Notes under the pieces: generated by a model
What the model was told of the DNA's origin: nothing
The model's input: the letters and a program-made list of their open reading frames with translations, nothing else
Databases searched by the model: none
Made by a program: the position numbers and the translations under genes
Part shown: piece by piece, positions 31,590 to 43,449 of the stretch
How the letters are laid out: every line of letters starts with the position of its first letter
How positions within the stretch are numbered: position 1 is the stretch's first letter
From: Coix lacryma-jobi var. lacryma-jobi
Taxonomy: Eukaryota; Streptophyta; Magnoliopsida; Poales; Poaceae
Direction of reading: 5' to 3'
Assembly (NCBI GenBank): GCA_009763385.1
Contig: CM019826.1
Coordinates: 58,029,127-58,093,126, forward strand
Length of the DNA: 64,000 nt

Positions 31590-34500
31590 CCGGAGGAAGG
31601 CATTGGTGCTTGATAGTGGGTGCACTCAACACATGACCGGAGATGCAAGAATGTTCAATTCAATCAACAAGAATGATGACAATGGGATTGATAGTATTAC
31701 ATTTGGTGATAATGGCAAAGGCAAGGTCAAGGGGCTTGGTAAGATTGCTATATCGAATGACATGAGCATATCCAATGTATTGCTAGTAGAGAGCTTGAAC
31801 TTCAATTTGTTATCTGTGGCTCAATTGTGTGATCTTGGATTCAAATGCATATTTGGAGTTGATGATGTAGAGATCATAAGTGTAGATGGCTCAAACTTGA
31901 TCTTCAAAGGCTTTAGATATGAAAATCTATACTTGGTTGATTTCAATGCTAGTGAAGCTCAATTGTCAACTTGTTTGTTCACCAAATCTAGCATGGTTGG
32001 CTATGGCATAGAAGACTTGGTCATGTTGGAATGAAACAATTGAATAGATTGATTAAGCATGATCTAGTTAGAGGCTTGAAAGATGTGGTGTTTGAAAAGG
32101 ATAAACTTTGTAGCTCTTGTCAAGCCGGAAAGCAAGTTGGAACACTCACCCTAAAAGAGCATGATGAGCACTAGCAAAGCATTTGAGTTATTGCACATGG
32201 ATCTATTTGGACCAACAACATACACTAGCATTGGTGGAACAAATATGGCTTTGTGATAGTGGATGATTTTACAAGATATACATGGGTGTTCTTCCTAAGT
32301 GACAAAGTGATACATTTGCTACATTCAAATCTTTTGTCAAGAGGTGTCACAATGAGTTTGAAACAACCATCAAGAAAGTAAGAAGTGACAATGGTAGTGA
32401 GTTTAGAAACACAAGAGTTGATGAGTTATGTGATGAATTTGGAATTAGACATCAATTCTCGGCCAAGTACACTCCACAATCAAATGGTCTTGTTGAAAGG
32501 AAGAATAGAACTCTCATTGATATGGCAAGGTCTATGCTTAGTGAGTACAATGTGAGTCATTCATTTTGGGCCGAAGCTATCAACACGGCTTGCTATTGTA
32601 GCAACCGCCTCTATTGTCATCCCATGATGGAGAAGACTCCCTATGAGCTATTGAATGGAAGAAAGCCTAACATTGCATACTTTAGAGTCTTTGGTTGCAA
32701 ATGCTATATCTTGAAGAAAGGCACTAGATTGAGCAAGTTTGAGAAGAAATGTGATGAAGGCTTCTTACTTGGTTACTCCACTACAAGCAAAGCATACAGA
32801 GTATGGAACTTGGCTAGTGGTACTCTTGAGGAAGTGCATGATGTTGAATTTGATGAAACAAATGGCTCTCAAGATGAAGAAGAAAATCTAGATGATGTGA
32901 GAGGAACTCAATTGGAAAAGGCAATGAAGAGTATGGACATTGGTGATATTCGGCCTAGGGAAGTGATTGATGTTGAAGATGACAAAGATCAAGTGCTCAC
33001 TTCTCCAATTGTGCAAGCTAATGGTTCTCAATTGCAAGATCAACAAGTGGCTAGTTTCATCTCATCCAAATGATCAAGCAAGTACAAGCAATCAAGTCCA
33101 AGTGCTCCAACCAACCAATGTTGCAAGAGATCATCCATTAGATCAAATCATTGGTGGAATTCAGAGTAGTGTGCAAACTAGATCAGATTGGCTTCTTTTT
33201 GTGAACATTACTCTTTTGTATCATCCATCGAGCCAACCAAGATTGAAGAAGCATTACAAGATGTTGATTGGGTCAATGCCATGCATGAAGAGCTTAACAA
33301 CTTCACAAGAAATCAAGTATGGGAATTAGTAGAGAGGCCTAAGAACTACAATGTGATGGCACTAGATGGGTTTTTCGAAACAAGCAAGATCTAGACGGCA
33401 TTGTGGTGAGAAACAAGAAATTAGTGGCACAAGGATACACTCAAATTAGAGGGTCTTGACTTTGTGACACATATGCACCAGGCGGTTGCAAGATTGGAAG
33501 CAATAAGAATCCTATTAGCTTATGTTTACTCCCACAACATCAAGTTTATCAAATGGATGTCAAGAGTGCATTTCTCAATGGATACATCAAAGTTAGTATA
33601 TGTTGAGCAACCACCCGGTTTTGAAGATGACAAGAAGCCCAACCATGTCTACAAGCTCAAGAAGGCACTTTATGGTTTGAAACAAGCACCAAGAGCATGG
33701 TACGAGAGGTTAAGAGATTTTCTCCTCTCTAAAGGGTTCAAGATGGGAAGGTTGATACTACTCTCTTCACCAAGAAGATTGGAAAAGACTTGTTTGTGTT
33801 GCAAATCTATGTTGATGATATCATTTTCGGTTCAACCAATCAAGATTTTTGTGAAGAGTTTGGTGAATTGATGGCAAATGAGTTTGAAATGTCCATGATT
33901 GGAGAGCTTAGCTACTTCCTTGTCTACAAATCAAGCAATTGAAGGAAGGCACATTTGTTAGTCAAGGCAAATATATAAAGGACATGATCAAGAAGTTTGG
34001 ATTGCAAGATGCAAAAGCCATTAGCACACCTATGGGGACAAATGGACAATTGGATAGTGATGCAAGTGGCAATATGGTGGATCAAAGTTGTATTGGTCTA
34101 TGATTGGAAGCCTACTCTATGTGACCGCATCAAGACCGGATGTCATGTTTAGTGTATGCATGTGTGCAAGATTCCAAGCCTCACCAAGAGAGAGTCACTT
34201 GAAGGCAACTAAGAGAATTTGAGGTACTTGAAGCATACACAAGATATTGGTTTATGGTATCCCAAGGGTCAAACTTTGAGTTGATTGGATTTTCAGACTC
34301 CGATTATGCGGGTTGCAAGGTTGATAGAAAGAGTACATCGGGCACATGTCAATTGTTGGGAAGATCACTTGTGTCTTGGTCGTCAAAGAAGCAAAATAGT
34401 GTGGCACTTTCAACCGCCGAAGCCGAATACATATCCGTCGGTAGTTGTTGTGCTCAATTACTTTGGATGAAAGCAACTTTGGATGACTTTGGAATCAAAT

Positions 34501-34756
34501 TCAAACAAGTGCCATTGCTATGTGACAATGAGAGTGCGGTGAAGCTCACAAACAACCCCGTGCAACATTCAAGAACAAAGCATATTGATATTAGGCACCA
34601 CTTCATAAGAGACCATCAACAAAAGGGTGATATTTCAATTGAGAGTGTTGGAACCGATGATCAACTTGCCGACATTTTCACCAAACCACTTGATGAGAAG
34701 AGGTTTTGCAAGCTAAGGAATGAATTGAACATACTTGACTTCTCAAATATGTGTTG
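31590..34756 (+). pseudogene. pol: Pol of element D (protease, integrase, RT, RNase H), frameshifted
   Basis: The protease has the catalytic triad in VLDSGCTQHMTGD (about 31606-31644), and its frame runs to 32034. A shift near 31990 separates the pre-integrase block (CSSCQAGKQ, about 32110). Integrase blocks are IVDDFTRYTWVFF (about 32256), SDNGSEF (about 32385) and NGLVERKNRT (about 32484), then the frame 32522-33073 with SFWAEAINTACY. RT is in pieces: VNAMHEELNNF (about 33270), YGLKQAPRAWYERLRDF (about 33670) and QIYVDDIIFGS (about 33802). RNase H is open over 34254-34757 with GFSDSDYAGC, STAEAEY, LLCDNESA and KHIDIRHHF, that is all four catalytic acidic positions. The stop is at 34755-34757. 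Confidence 0.9.
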
Positions 34757-35776
34757 ATGCACCCCCACTTATATGACATGCCTCTCCTTCGACAAAGCAA
34801 GGTAAAAGTTGATTGACATATGCATCCATTCTTTGCTAGGGACATGTTTAGTGCATTTAGTCATTCCTCACAATCATTAGGCTCATTCATGAAAATAAAA
34901 TGATTTTGATGCTTATATGATGCCACTATTGTTTCTATGCTTGATATGATCTAGTGGTAACATATGACATGTTTATGGGCTTGCAATCCTAGTGTTTAAT
35001 CTAGAGGATGAGCAATGAAATGTTTAACCAACGTGAGTAAGATAACCATTGCAAGATGTGTGAAGAAGCTTACTCTAGAGCAAACCGTGTTAGATGTTTT
35101 ATGCAAATGATCTAGATTGAACCAAATATAAAAGAACTAACTCTCTCCTAACCGATTTGAACCTTTTTTTTATGCAAACCTTTTATGGAAATAGATGACA
35201 AAGGGGAGAGAAAAGTCACAAAGATCAGGGGATCAAAACTTTGAAAATAATTTTTGAGCACACAAGTAGGGGGAGCAAGCTCATGAACCTGGTTGTTGCA
35301 TTTGATTTGTGCATATTCATATGCTTGCTATGCTTGCTTGCATTGCACAAGTTGTTAACTTATATCCATGCTTGTGTGGTGCATGCTAGAAATAGATTTT
35401 GAATGATGATTTGCAAACTAGCATGCATAGGTGGTAGCTAGATGTAATTTGCTCTTACAAGTGGTACTAGAGCCTTTCATATAATGTTGATCTCATGAGG
35501 TATCTAGTGTTTTTGTAAAGTCTAGCTAACCATGGTGCTAAGGATGGTATACATTGGCAACTCCGATTGGTATCACGCTTCAAAGGTCCATTCTTTACAC
35601 CTTAGCATCATTTGATAGTATTACTCTCCCACATTTCATATCTATGCATATGTGCCGAACTTGAACCAAACACTATAGCACATATTAGGGGGAGCTAATA
35701 CTAACAAAGTGGTGACTCAAATTTTCAAACATATATCTTTGTGAAAGGTTGTCATCAATTACCAAAAGGGGGAGAT
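34757..35776 (+). mobile_element. Element D 3' non-coding region and polypurine tract
   Basis: About 1 kb of AT-rich sequence without a coding frame. AGGGGGAG runs occur at about 35268 and 35685. The last, AAAAGGGGGAGAT (35764-35776), abuts the 3' LTR and is the functional-position polypurine tract. Confidence 0.82.
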
Positions 35777-37728
35777 TGAAAGTCCTTGTTTGGTTTTGGA
35801 TAATTGATGTCACCTAGTACTAACCTTGTCATGAAGTGTTTATGAGCTAGGATTGGTACACACCAAGTGCGGGAGCTAGATGATGATCATGGTATTGGTG
35901 GTGATGACCAAAAGATGGATCAAGTGCTCCACATTTGGAAAGAGAAGAAGAGAAAAGAAAACCCCTACGGAGATCAAGGCAAAGGTATAAATAGGGATTT
36001 TGTTTTGGCACTCAAGACACCATAGAGGGTGTGAGTGTGTTTAGGATAGATAGCCGTACTGTCAAGAGGGGACTATCTCGGTGATCGCGGTTATCAAGTG
36101 CCACTAGGTAATTTCATACATGCATATGCATTAGGACCTAGTGTGCTAACATATAATCCTTTGGAAATTATTTGGAAAATGCTAACACACATGCACATGA
36201 TGATGTACACTTGTTGGTGTTAGCACTTTTGCAAAGGAGAAGGGTTGGAAGTGTTTTGGATCAACACAGAGAAGAAAACAAAGTTTTCTGTGTGTGGTCG
36301 ATAGTACCGCCCAGGGGGTCGGTAGTACCGCCCAAGGGGGCTGCTTGCAATGCTCTTTGTGTTGAGTCTGAAATGGCCTGGCGGTAGTACCGCCATAACC
36401 TCGGTACTACCGCCGGCGGTAGTACCGACCAGAGGGTCGGTGGTACCGTGGCCCTAAAGGGTTTCGCGAGGCTCCCTGTGTAGATTTGAAAATGGACTGG
36501 CGGTAGTACCGCCATAACCTCGGTACTACCGCCCGCGGTGGTACCGCCGCAAGGTCGGTAGTAACTTGTTTTTCGCAGAAGCTCTCTGTTCGCGGCCGAT
36601 TTTGGCCTGGCGGTAGTACTGCCATAACCTCGGTACTACCGACCGTCGGTAGTACCGACCAGGAGTCGGTTGTTCGTTTTGGTCAATGCTGTGTGCAACG
36701 GTCATAAGTTGTGCCGTCGGTTGTACCGGGCCTTGTGGTCGGTAGTACCGACCTAGCGTCGGTAGTACCGACCGCAGGCGCAGAAGCTCGGGAAAAAGGG
36801 GGAACGACTTGCTGTCTTTCTTCCCGCTCTTATAAATAGGTGGTGGCCGGCTAGTGGGGGTTTCTTCTTGACTTTCTAACCTCTTGAACATCCTCTTGAG
36901 CAAGATCTACTCCCTCCCACTCATCTCCTTGCTTGATAGCGTGAATCTAAGTGAGATCGAGTGGAGCCAAGTGCATTTGCTTGTGAGTTTGCATCTAGTG
37001 GCACTTTGGGATTGTTGTTGCTGCCCGTATTCTCTTTACTCTTGGTGGTTGCCGCCACCTAGACGGCTTGGAGCAGCGGAGGAGCTTTGGCACGAGTGGT
37101 GATTGTTCGTGGCCATCTCTCGGTGATTTGTGAGGGGTATTGTGCCTTCCCCGGCGAAGAGCCAAGAGGTAACTCTAGTAATTTGCGCATGTCATTGAGT
37201 TACCTCCATTGTGGGTCGGTTCTTGTGGCGCTCAAGTGTGAGCTAGGTTTGTGAACACCTATTAGCCACCGAACCACCAAGTGGTTGGTCGACACAACGG
37301 GGAGTAGCGTGCCGGCAAGCACGTGAACCTCGGGAGAAAATCTTTGTGTCTCTTGCCTCTTTGGACTTCTCCCGAAGTTTCTTGGTTTTCTTATTGTGAT
37401 TGATTGTCTCTTCCCGGTGTCGGTACATCTCTCTATCCTTGCATTACTTTTGTTATCACTTGTGTAGAGATATTTGTTGCTAGAAGTAGCTCTCTAATTA
37501 GAAGTAATTATTTCTTGCTAACTCATTATTTTAGAGAGTAGTAACATATCTTTTGTGCGACATAGTGATTATAGGTTACTAGAATTGTTGGATAGGTGGC
37601 TTGCAACACTTAGTAGAGCTAGAGCAAAAAGCTTCGCTTTGTAATTGTCTAACTAGTTGCTCTAAGTGTTTTGTAGAATTTTTATTAGGCTATTCACCCC
37701 CCCCCCTCTAGCCATTTAGGACCTTTCA
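35777..37728 (+). repeat. 3' LTR of element D
   Basis: 1,952 bp, TGAAAGTCCTTG...ACCTTTCA, followed by CTCG of the target duplication in element C. It carries the same palindrome array (about 36297-36775) and TATA box as the 5' copy. It has a C10 run (37697-37706) where the 5' copy has only five, consistent with homopolymer slippage or base-calling noise. Confidence 0.93.
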
Positions 37729-39601
37729 CTCGTGCTGTCACAAAGCAAAGAAACGCGAGAAAAGCTCAGACCAAAATCATGCAAAGTGGCCATCATCCAA
37801 AGCAACTGGGAACAGCAGCTAGCCGCAGCAACATATTCAGCCTCTGTAGTGGACTGAGCGACACTAGACTGCTTGCGAGAAGACCACGAAACAAGAGAAG
37901 AACCAATAAATTGGCAAGTCCCAGAAGTGGACTTGCGCTCAATACGGCAACCAGCAAAATCGGCATCCGAATAACCGCAAAGGGAGAGGGTGGAGGAAGC
38001 AGAATACCAAATCCCGAACTCAAGTGAGAAACGAAGGTACCTGAATATGCGCTTCACTGCCTGACGGTGAGATGTGCGCGGCGACGCCTGAAAGCGCGCA
38101 CACAGACACACCACGAACTGGATGTCCGGGCGTGTCGCCGTCAGGTAGAGTAGCGACCCGATCATGCTTCGGTACTCCTTCTGGTCCACTGCTTCTCCAT
38201 CCACATCCGCATCCAGGGCAGTCGTCGTTGACATGGGTGTTGGAAGAGGCTTGGCCTCACCCATATCGAACCGCTTCAGCAAGTCCTTGGTGTACTTGCC
38301 CTGGTGCACAAACGTCCCCTCTCGGGATTGCTTAATTTGCAACCCGAGAAAGAATGTCAGCTCGCCCATCATGCTCATCTCGAACTCCCTGCTCATAATA
38401 TCTGCAAACTTGGCAACCAAAGCGTGAGAAGAACCACCGAAAATGATATCATCCATGTAAATCTGGACCAAGAGAGTGTCTTTGCCTTGCTTGAGGAGAA
38501 AGAGCGTTTATCTACACATCCCATTTTAAAACCCTTAGCAAGCAAAAAGGTTTTCAACCTATCATACCAGGCTCTAGGGGCTTGTTTCAAACCATATAAA
38601 GCTTTATGAAGTTTAAAAACATGGTTTGGAAACTTGGGATTTTCAAAACCGGGGGGTTGCTCAACATACACTTCTTATTCTATGTAGCCATTTAAGAAGG
38701 CACTCTTGACATCCATTTGAAAGAGTTTAAAACCTTTGGATGCAGCAAAAGCCAAGAGTATCCTAATAGCCTCCAAACGAGCTACAGGAGCAAAAGTCTC
38801 CTCAAAGTCTATCCCCTCCTTCTGACTATAACCCTTGGCCACAAGACGCGCTTTGTTCCTTACAATGTGGCCGTCCTCTCCTTGTTTATTTTTGAAAACC
38901 CATTTTGTCCCAATAGGATTACAGTTAGGAGGAGGAGGAACTAGAACCCAAACCCGATTTCTCTCAAAGTTTTCTAACTCCTCATGCATGGCATTGACCC
39001 AATCCGGATCCGTCAAAGCGTGTCCAACATCTCGGGGCTCAAAATTAGCAACAAAAGCAGAATGAGCGAAGTGAGAGATGTGCTGTGACCTGGACTGAGT
39101 AACCCGTTCGTCGATGCTGCCGATCATCTGCTGAGGCGGGTGCTGGCGCTGAATGTGTCGTGGCGCCTCCCGAGCTGAAGTAGCCTCCCCCTCAACAGCA
39201 GCCGATGCCTCCCCGGGTACAAATGGTACCGCTCGGGGTGGCGGATCCCACGGCCCCCAGGAAGAAGAGGTGTCGGGGCCGTGAGTCGTCGTAGAAGCCG
39301 CTCTTTGCGGCACGGCAGGTGGAGGGAGTGCTGGATCATCCATACCTTCAGCACCCTCGTCCTCGTCATCAAAAAGAGGCTCACCAACCTCATGATCACC
39401 TGCACGCTCAAAACGAGAAGAGGGACAAACGAGAGTCTCGTCGAAGGTGACATCTGATGTCTCCATGACTCGGTTAGTATCAAGGTTAAGTACACGATAT
39501 GCGCGAGTGTGAGTGCCATAACCCAAAAATACACCGTCAGAAGAACGAGACTCAAACTTGTCCAAGTTGACCTTTTTTGAGTATAAAACAATGGCAACCA
39601 A
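37729..39601 (-). pseudogene. pol: Element C pol, integrase C-terminal part, RT and RNase H N-terminal part
   Basis: The frame 39601 to 38675 carries the end of integrase (DGVFLGYGTHTRAYRV), a variable acidic/Pro linker and the RT start (GTKWVFKNKQGEDGH, FQMDVKSAFLNGYIE). It ends at an in-frame stop where A reads on into EVYV. The next block (38671-38393) has YGLKQAPRAWYDRL. A one-base shift then leads to the frame 38471 to 37716, which has the RT active site as QIYMDDIIFGG (Met in place of the usual Val), LGLQIKQSREG, and RNase H up to LLCDSTS. Element D interrupts it between that CDS motif and the KHID motif, so the fourth catalytic residue lies about 10 kb away at 27337-27537. Confidence 0.9.
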
Positions 39602-40703
39602 AAACTCGAAAATAACTCACCTTGGGCAGTTTTCCAAAACGCAACTCATATGAAGTCTTTTTCAAGAAAGCTCGGAGAAAAATGCGATTGGAAATGTAGC
39701 AGGCATTGCTCATAGCTTCGGCCCAATATCGCCTAGGAGTCCTATGCTCATCGAGCATCGTCCTGGCTATCTCTACAAGGGTCCGATTCTTCCTCTCTAC
39801 AACACCATTTTGTGGCGGTGTGTAAGGGGAAGAAAACTGGTGCTCCAAACCCAAAGAGTTACAAAACTTCTCAAAATCTGAATTTTTGAATTCGGAACCA
39901 TTATCACTCCTAATTGCTCACATCGAGTTCAAAGGGAACTCGTTCTAAAGACGCAAAATCAGATTGCGAACAAAGGAGAAAGTCTCGGTCTTCTCAGCTA
40001 AAAAGAAGACCCACGAATATCTCGAAAAGTCATCAACAACAACAAGCACATACCACTTCCCCCCAACCGAGCTCACCCGAGCCGGACCAACAAGGTCCAT
40101 GTGCAAAAGCTCTCCAGGGCGCTTGGTCATGACCCGAGTCACTGGATGGTGGGGAGCAGCAACCATCTTCCCGTGTCTACAAGAGTGGCAAACAAGATCC
40201 TTCTCCATATGCAACTTGGGCAATCCTCGGATTAGGCCAAGTGAACTAAGCCTTGCAAACAAGTCGAAGCTCAAATGTCCAAGTCTCCTATGCCACTTCC
40301 AAAGATCGGAGGAGGAAGGTCCAGCCACAAGACAACGAGAAGTGCCAAAAGACTCCGAGAAATTCGCACGAAAAACTTTTCCAAAGGGCGAAATCAAACA
40401 CACAAGATTGCCCTGAGGATCCAAAATATGACTGAGATTCGGTTTAAAATGAATCTCATAGTCGTCGTCAAAAAGTTGCGAAACAGAAAGCAAGTTAAAA
40501 TGCAGGTTAGAAGCAAGAGCAACATCGCGCAACACAAAGTGCTCATTAACCCGCACCGACCCGCGGGACAATACCTTACCTTTGCTATTGTCACCGAAGG
40601 TTATGTACTCCTTTCCGGCAACAGGGCTAAGGCTGGAGAACCACTTGGCGTTTCCGGTCATGTGCCTCGAGCAACCAGAATCCACCAACCATATGTACTC
40701 CAA
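39552..40703 (-). pseudogene. pol: Element C pol, protease and integrase
   Basis: The frame 40703 to 39945 starts with IWLVDSGCSRHMTGN (retropepsin Asp-Ser-Gly). The pre-integrase zinc module follows (WHRRLGHLSFD then CHSCRHGKM, the HHCC pattern), then the integrase core with LLHMDLVGPAR (first Asp). A one-base difference near 39945 shifts the frame just before QNEFPLNSMRAIRSDNG. The second Asp is at SDNGSEF (about 39895). The third catalytic residue is in NGVVERKNRT, in the frame 39854-39552. With one correction, the integrase would have all DDE residues. Confidence 0.9.
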
Positions 40704-41565
40704 CCGTTTTACCTACATCAATAAAAAGACATAGGGTGAGCATATGGTCCAACACTGGGGTTAGTGAAGTAGGAAGAATACCAGTGTTGGGCCGGCTGCT
40801 CAAAAGAACGGTTAGTAGAAAAACCATTCCTAGCACGTCTACGAGAGGAGCGATCACCACGTAGAGGAAAACGTGGTCCGCTAAGGGAGGAGCGTCCATC
40901 GCGATACTCAAAACGCGGTGGGGGAAAACGCTCAACAAAACCTCCACCACGGGGTCCGTAGCCTGCAAAAGCAGGACCCCGTCGGGCACGCTCTCTACGA
41001 GAACTTGAGGCACTGCGCCTCTAGGCCTAGCATCTCTCCTCGGAGCTCTCTGCTGCCTAGGCCTGGGGACTTGAGGTTCTGGACCTCTGGGCCTAGCAGC
41101 TCTCCTCTGGACGTCCGGCACATGCACACCATGGAAAGGGTGGTACATGTCCGGGTTGTCCATCTCCCTAGCACGGCGCGCCTCTCTCTTGCGCCGAAAG
41201 CAGAACTCGCTCAAGTGTCCATCTCTCCCGCAGAAATCACAATGGTACCTCACCGCACCCAAAGGGGGTTGTTGGTACTCATGGCTGTGGGTGTGGATCA
41301 CTTTGCCCTTCTGTGGCAAGCACTCCTCCTGAATGGGTGGCATTGTGTCAAGCTTGTTCTTGAGGTGGTTTGGCTTGGGTGCCCACACTTGGTTCTTGGG
41401 CAGAGCTCTCGGGGGTTCCTCAAATACCCCATCCTTGGTGGTAGGCTTAGGTGGCTCCTTGGGTGGAAGCTTGGTCAGTTTGGGAGTAGTGGTGGAGTTG
41501 GGCTTCTCACTAGGATTCAGACCACTTGACTCTCCAATCTTCCCAAAAACAGAGAGATCAACACC
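40704..41565 (-). pseudogene. Element C gag C-terminal region with second zinc knuckle
   Basis: This region lies downstream of the in-frame stop that ends the 606-codon Gag. It continues the same protein in B and A. It contains a Pro/Lys-rich linker, the second knuckle CDFCGRDGHLSEFC (C-X2-C-X4-H-X4-C, about 41250-41210) and an Arg-rich tail (RRKREARRARE). The open frame 41388-40627 drifts out of register after the knuckle, so the join to the protease is not open. Confidence 0.82.
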
Positions 41566-43386
41566 CTAAGCAAGACCTACACCAGAACCTCCAGCAGCTC
41601 GCTTAAATTGGGAAATCATCATCCCGAGCTGTGGCTCACTACAAGAGACCCATGACAAGATGGTCCGAAGGTATGTGTTTTCTTCCTCGGTTTGCATCTT
41701 GCCATGCTTGACATTCGCAATCTCCTTCTCCAAGCCCTCACACAAAGCACACCTCGTGACACAAGTGCTACCCGAGTTGGCCTTCTCTAAAGACTCAATC
41801 TTGGCATTCTTCTCTGCCAACTCGGATTGCAAGACAGGACAAGTCTTGCATGCACCCAACAGCTGCGGCCTAGCACGGAGCTCATCCACCTCTCCAACCA
41901 AAGCAGCATACTTGCTCCTCAAAGTGAGAAGATCAGTCATGTGCTTGGTGCACGACTCACACTCACTCTCCTCCGACACAACCACGGTGGACCGAGCGAA
42001 CTCAAGCTCCTTCACCATGTCCTCCCACTTCTGCCTAAACTCCTTGCGCTCTCTAGCACCACGCCTAAGCAGTTTATCTTGGCTAAGGATGGCAGCAGTA
42101 AGTTTCTCAACCTCAGCGAAAAGGTCGTCGTAGGTGAGAGATACCTGGGAGGTGTCGTCGTCGTCGTCGTCGTTCCGAGGGGTGTGCTCCAGCTCGCCTC
42201 CGACCTCATCACCAAGCGCCATGGTGCAGAAGCCGTCGTCGTCGGCGAAGAAGTAGAGACCGTTCAGCTTTTCCTCGATCCTCTTCTTCTTCTCGGACTC
42301 GTCATCGCTTGAGCAAGCGGAGTCGTCATTCGAGCCGTCGACGTCGCTGAGCGTGGCGAAGAACGCACGCTGCTCAGCCTGGGCCTTCTCCAAGTACTTC
42401 TTCTTGATGTACTCTTTGTCGAAGCCGCCCCTCTTCTTGCGCCTTGGGGGGACATGCTTCTCCTTGCGCTTGGAGTCGTACTTGTGCCCATGATCACCCT
42501 TCCCCGAATGCTTGTTCTTCTTGGGGCAGTTGGCGATGAAGTGGTCGGGATCGCCGCACTCATAGCATCCTGAGCGTCCTCCTCCGCGGCGACGGTTCAT
42601 GCGGTTGTTGTGGAACCGCGTGAACCGATTGGCAAGCAAAGACAACTCCTTGTCTCCCAAAGACTCCAGCTGATCCTCTGTGACAGAAAAGAGAGATGAA
42701 AGTGCAAAGCCAGCAGAGGGGTTAGCGGAAGAACCAGAAACCAAAGCCATAGTCGGGCCAGAAGGATTCTCATAAGAAGCCCTCGCCATGGCATCAATCT
42801 CACTGGACTTGAGCTTACTGAAGAGCTCGTCGCACGTGAGGGTCTCATAGTTAGGCGATTTGATGATTGCCTGAACCTTGGAATCCCACACCGACCGATC
42901 AAGAGTGTGCAAAAGCTTCAGAGCTCTCTCATGATCGTCGAAAGGCAACTGCTCCTTGTTAGCCCTCATCCTGTTGACAATCACCTGAAAGCGAGCGAAT
43001 AAACTCTCTATGCTCTCGCCAGGCTGATGTCGAAAATTCTCATACTCTCTCTTGAACGACTCGTAGAGTTGGGTTTTGACTTGAGAGGTGCCCTCATGAA
43101 AGCGCATGAGGGTGGCCCAAATCTCCCAAGCCATAGAGAGGTGAGAAACGCTATCAAACTCACCCATGCTTAAACAGGAGAACAAGGCGTTACGTGCCCG
43201 GCTATTGGCCTCGTGCTCATCGATCTGGAGCTGAGTGACACGAGCAGCCAAGACAACGTAATCGTCCCTGTTGCAAATCTCCCAAACAGAAGAGCCCATG
43301 CTCTGAAGATAGGCCGACATGCGTATCTTCCAATACGCATAGTTCGTCCCATCAAAGAACGGCAGTTTGCCCACGCCACGATCCAT
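41566..43386 (-). CDS. gag: Gag of element C, 606-codon open frame
   Basis: This is the capsid/nucleocapsid precursor of the SIRE-like element. The ATG at 43386 follows the PBS by about 50 bp, as in B. The N-terminal third has the copia Gag core (PFFDGTNYAYWKIRM about residue 9, ESIESLFARFQVIVNRM 124-140, LLHTLDRSVWDSK 158-170). A zinc knuckle has Cys274, Cys277, His282 and Cys287. A basic segment (about 290-330), acidic Ser/Asp patches (about 350-425) and a Glu/Lys-rich probable coiled coil (about 430-480) follow. The frame ends at TAG where B and A have CAG (GLA-stop against GLGQ), so this is probably a premature stop and the native Gag continues to the second knuckle at about 41230. It is the only long intact protein in the A/B/C family here. 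Confidence 0.92.
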   Translation of the reverse strand: MDRGVGKLPFFDGTNYAYWKIRMSAYLQSMGSSVWEICNRDDYVVLAARVTQLQIDEHEANSRARNALFSCLSMGEFDSVSHLSMAWEIWATLMRFHEGTSQVKTQLYESFKREYENFRHQPGESIESLFARFQVIVNRMRANKEQLPFDDHERALKLLHTLDRSVWDSKVQAIIKSPNYETLTCDELFSKLKSSEIDAMARASYENPSGPTMALVSGSSANPSAGFALSSLFSVTEDQLESLGDKELSLLANRFTRFHNNRMNRRRGGGRSGCYECGDPDHFIANCPKKNKHSGKGDHGHKYDSKRKEKHVPPRRKKRGGFDKEYIKKKYLEKAQAEQRAFFATLSDVDGSNDDSACSSDDESEKKKRIEEKLNGLYFFADDDGFCTMALGDEVGGELEHTPRNDDDDDDTSQVSLTYDDLFAEVEKLTAAILSQDKLLRRGARERKEFRQKWEDMVKELEFARSTVVVSEESECESCTKHMTDLLTLRSKYAALVGEVDELRARPQLLGACKTCPVLQSELAEKNAKIESLEKANSGSTCVTRCALCEGLEKEIANVKHGKMQTEEENTYLRTILSWVSCSEPQLGMMISQFKRAAGGSGVGLA

Positions 43387-43435
43387 GTCGCCTTCTGTGG
43401 ATCTGGAACCGGCTAAGGTGGAAGATCCTTAACCT

Positions 43436-43447
43436 GCTCCGATACCA
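43436..43447 (-). other. Primer binding site of element C
   Basis: The minus strand reads TGGTATCGGAGC two bases after the 5' LTR. It is identical to the sites of A and B. Confidence 0.88.
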
Positions 43448-43449
43448 AT

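Larger units (their letters stand above)
27538..37728 (+). mobile_element. Ty1/copia element D (second SIRE-like family), nested in C
   Basis: A 10,191-bp element with LTRs at 27538-29487 and 35777-37728, termini TGAAAG...CTTTCA, and TSD CTCG (27534-27537 and 37729-37732). The left copy could be read as ACTCG if one base was lost. The order is LTR, PBS, gag, protease, integrase, RT, RNase H, 3' non-coding, polypurine tract, LTR. Gag and pol differ clearly from the A/B/C family: the start is MAQIVFNHVGGKPPFFDG, and coding is AT-rich rather than GC-rich. The LTR pair is very similar, consistent with D being the youngest layer. Most frames are split by one-base indels. Confidence 0.95.
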
